Positions 14,064 through 14,452 of a stretch of DNA of 14,452 bases are shown here, one piece after another (within the stretch, counting starts at the first letter, position 1; each line of letters begins with the position of its first letter). The stretch comes from Gemmatimonadota bacterium. GTDB lineage: Bacteria; Gemmatimonadota; Gemmatimonadetes; Gemmatimonadales; GWC2-71-9. The notes under the pieces are model-generated. The model saw nothing but the letters and a program-made list of their open reading frames with translations. It was not told the DNA's origin and ran no database searches. The DNA lies in the NCBI GenBank assembly GCA_003220905.1, contig QHTS01000013.1, positions 1 through 14,452 on the forward strand, given 5' to 3'. A program made the position numbers and the translations under genes.

Positions 14064-14452
14064 TTAGCGCCGGCGGCGGCCCCCGCTGCGGGCGCGAACC
14101 GATCGACCCTGTTTGGGCACCTTGAGCTCAAGCGGCCGTGGCTGCAGTGGTTTCACCGACGGCTCAAAGCCGGGGATGACTTCCCGTGGGAAGATCTGGC
14201 CGACGAGCTTCTCGATGTCCCCCATGAGCAGCCACTCGTCGGGCGACAGCAGTGTGAGCGCGAGCCCGCGCGCGCCCGCCCGCGCCGTGCGGCCCACGCG
14301 GTGCACGTAGATCTCCGCATCGTGCGGCACGTCGAAGTTCACCACCATCCGGATGCCGTCCACGTCGATGCCGCGCGCCGCGATGTCGGTCGCGACCAGC
14401 ACGTCCGCCTCGCCTGAGCGGAACGCGTCCAGGGTGCGGGTACGGTGGCTCT
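14064..14452 (-). CDS. DEAD-box RNA helicase (partial, 5' end outside window)
   Basis: C-terminal part (128 residues seen) of an ATP-dependent RNA helicase of the DEAD-box family, which remodels RNA in ribosome assembly or mRNA decay. The visible residues begin SHRTRTLDAFRSGEADVLVATDIAARGID, the motif V region of the second RecA-like domain, followed by NFDVPHDAEIYVHRVGRTARAG with motif VI (HRVGRTARAG). The Q motif, Walker A and DEAD box are beyond the right edge. After the helicase core comes a short tail ending in a basic cluster (VRARSGGRRRR), as in RhlE-type proteins, where such tails contact RNA. There is a possible start codon at 14402 inside motif V, but it would cut the domain and is not used here. 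The gene converges on citrate synthase. Confidence 0.93.
   Translation of the reverse strand, partial: SHRTRTLDAFRSGEADVLVATDIAARGIDVDGIRMVVNFDVPHDAEIYVHRVGRTARAGARGLALTLLSPDEWLLMGDIEKLVGQIFPREVIPGFEPSVKPLQPRPLELKVPKQGRSVRARSGGRRRR

Noticed and set aside
14064..14402. A small complete gene starting at the GTG at 14402
   Set aside because: The frame continues upstream to the window edge with DEAD-box helicase sequence (motif V), so this is the end of a larger gene.

Overview
The window is GC-rich, densely packed bacterial DNA. Several gene families here are frequent in Gemmatimonadota and related soil or sediment bacteria: a secreted multidomain PIG-L deacetylase, a secreted imidazolonepropionase-like amidohydrolase, a Tat-exported M20 peptidase homologue, and an ACAD9/VLCAD-like acyl-CoA dehydrogenase. 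That assignment is an inference from gene content and base composition; no rRNA, tRNA or other phylogenetic marker is present. One near-perfect duplication suggests either a recent rearrangement or a metagenome assembly artefact.

Left block (1-5518, minus strand). Four genes are read leftward from about 5520: an exported amidohydrolase, an exported PIG-L/LmbE-type deacetylase (GTG start overlapping the previous stop by one base), a lipoprotein solute-binding protein of the Fe3+-type (AfuA-like) family, and an ABC transporter ATPase that starts on an ATGA overlap and leaves the window. The junction between PIG-L and the binding protein is filled by a palindromic element built from 7-bp repeats (TGCGGAR). 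It appears to have replaced the normal start region of the lipoprotein gene. The binding protein and ATPase make sense together as an uptake system; its permease is not between them and must lie outside the window if present.

Middle block (5545-11929, plus strand). A short divergent promoter region separates the two directions. Rightward lie a zinc-ribbon membrane protein with a scramblase/LURP-one-like fold, a rhomboid protease (GTGA overlap with it), an acyl-CoA dehydrogenase and an M20 peptidase homologue. A 1345-bp segment covering the 3' half of the dehydrogenase gene and the 5' quarter of the M20 gene is present twice in direct tandem (8120-9464 and 9465-10809). The copies differ at only two positions. 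This leaves one intact copy of each gene with a truncated M20 and a truncated dehydrogenase between them. The intact M20 protein lacks several of the usual zinc ligands.

Right block (11944-14452). A phosphoribosyltransferase-like gene with a degenerate PRPP loop (minus) is divergent from a complete type II-like citrate synthase gene (plus). The gap between them holds a second type of short-repeat palindrome. Citrate synthase converges on the 3' end of a DEAD-box RNA helicase gene, with a strong hairpin in the gap that probably terminates both. The dehydrogenase and citrate synthase fit aerobic fatty-acid use feeding the TCA cycle, but they are not in one operon.

No RNA genes, CRISPR arrays, transposase genes or integrases were found.
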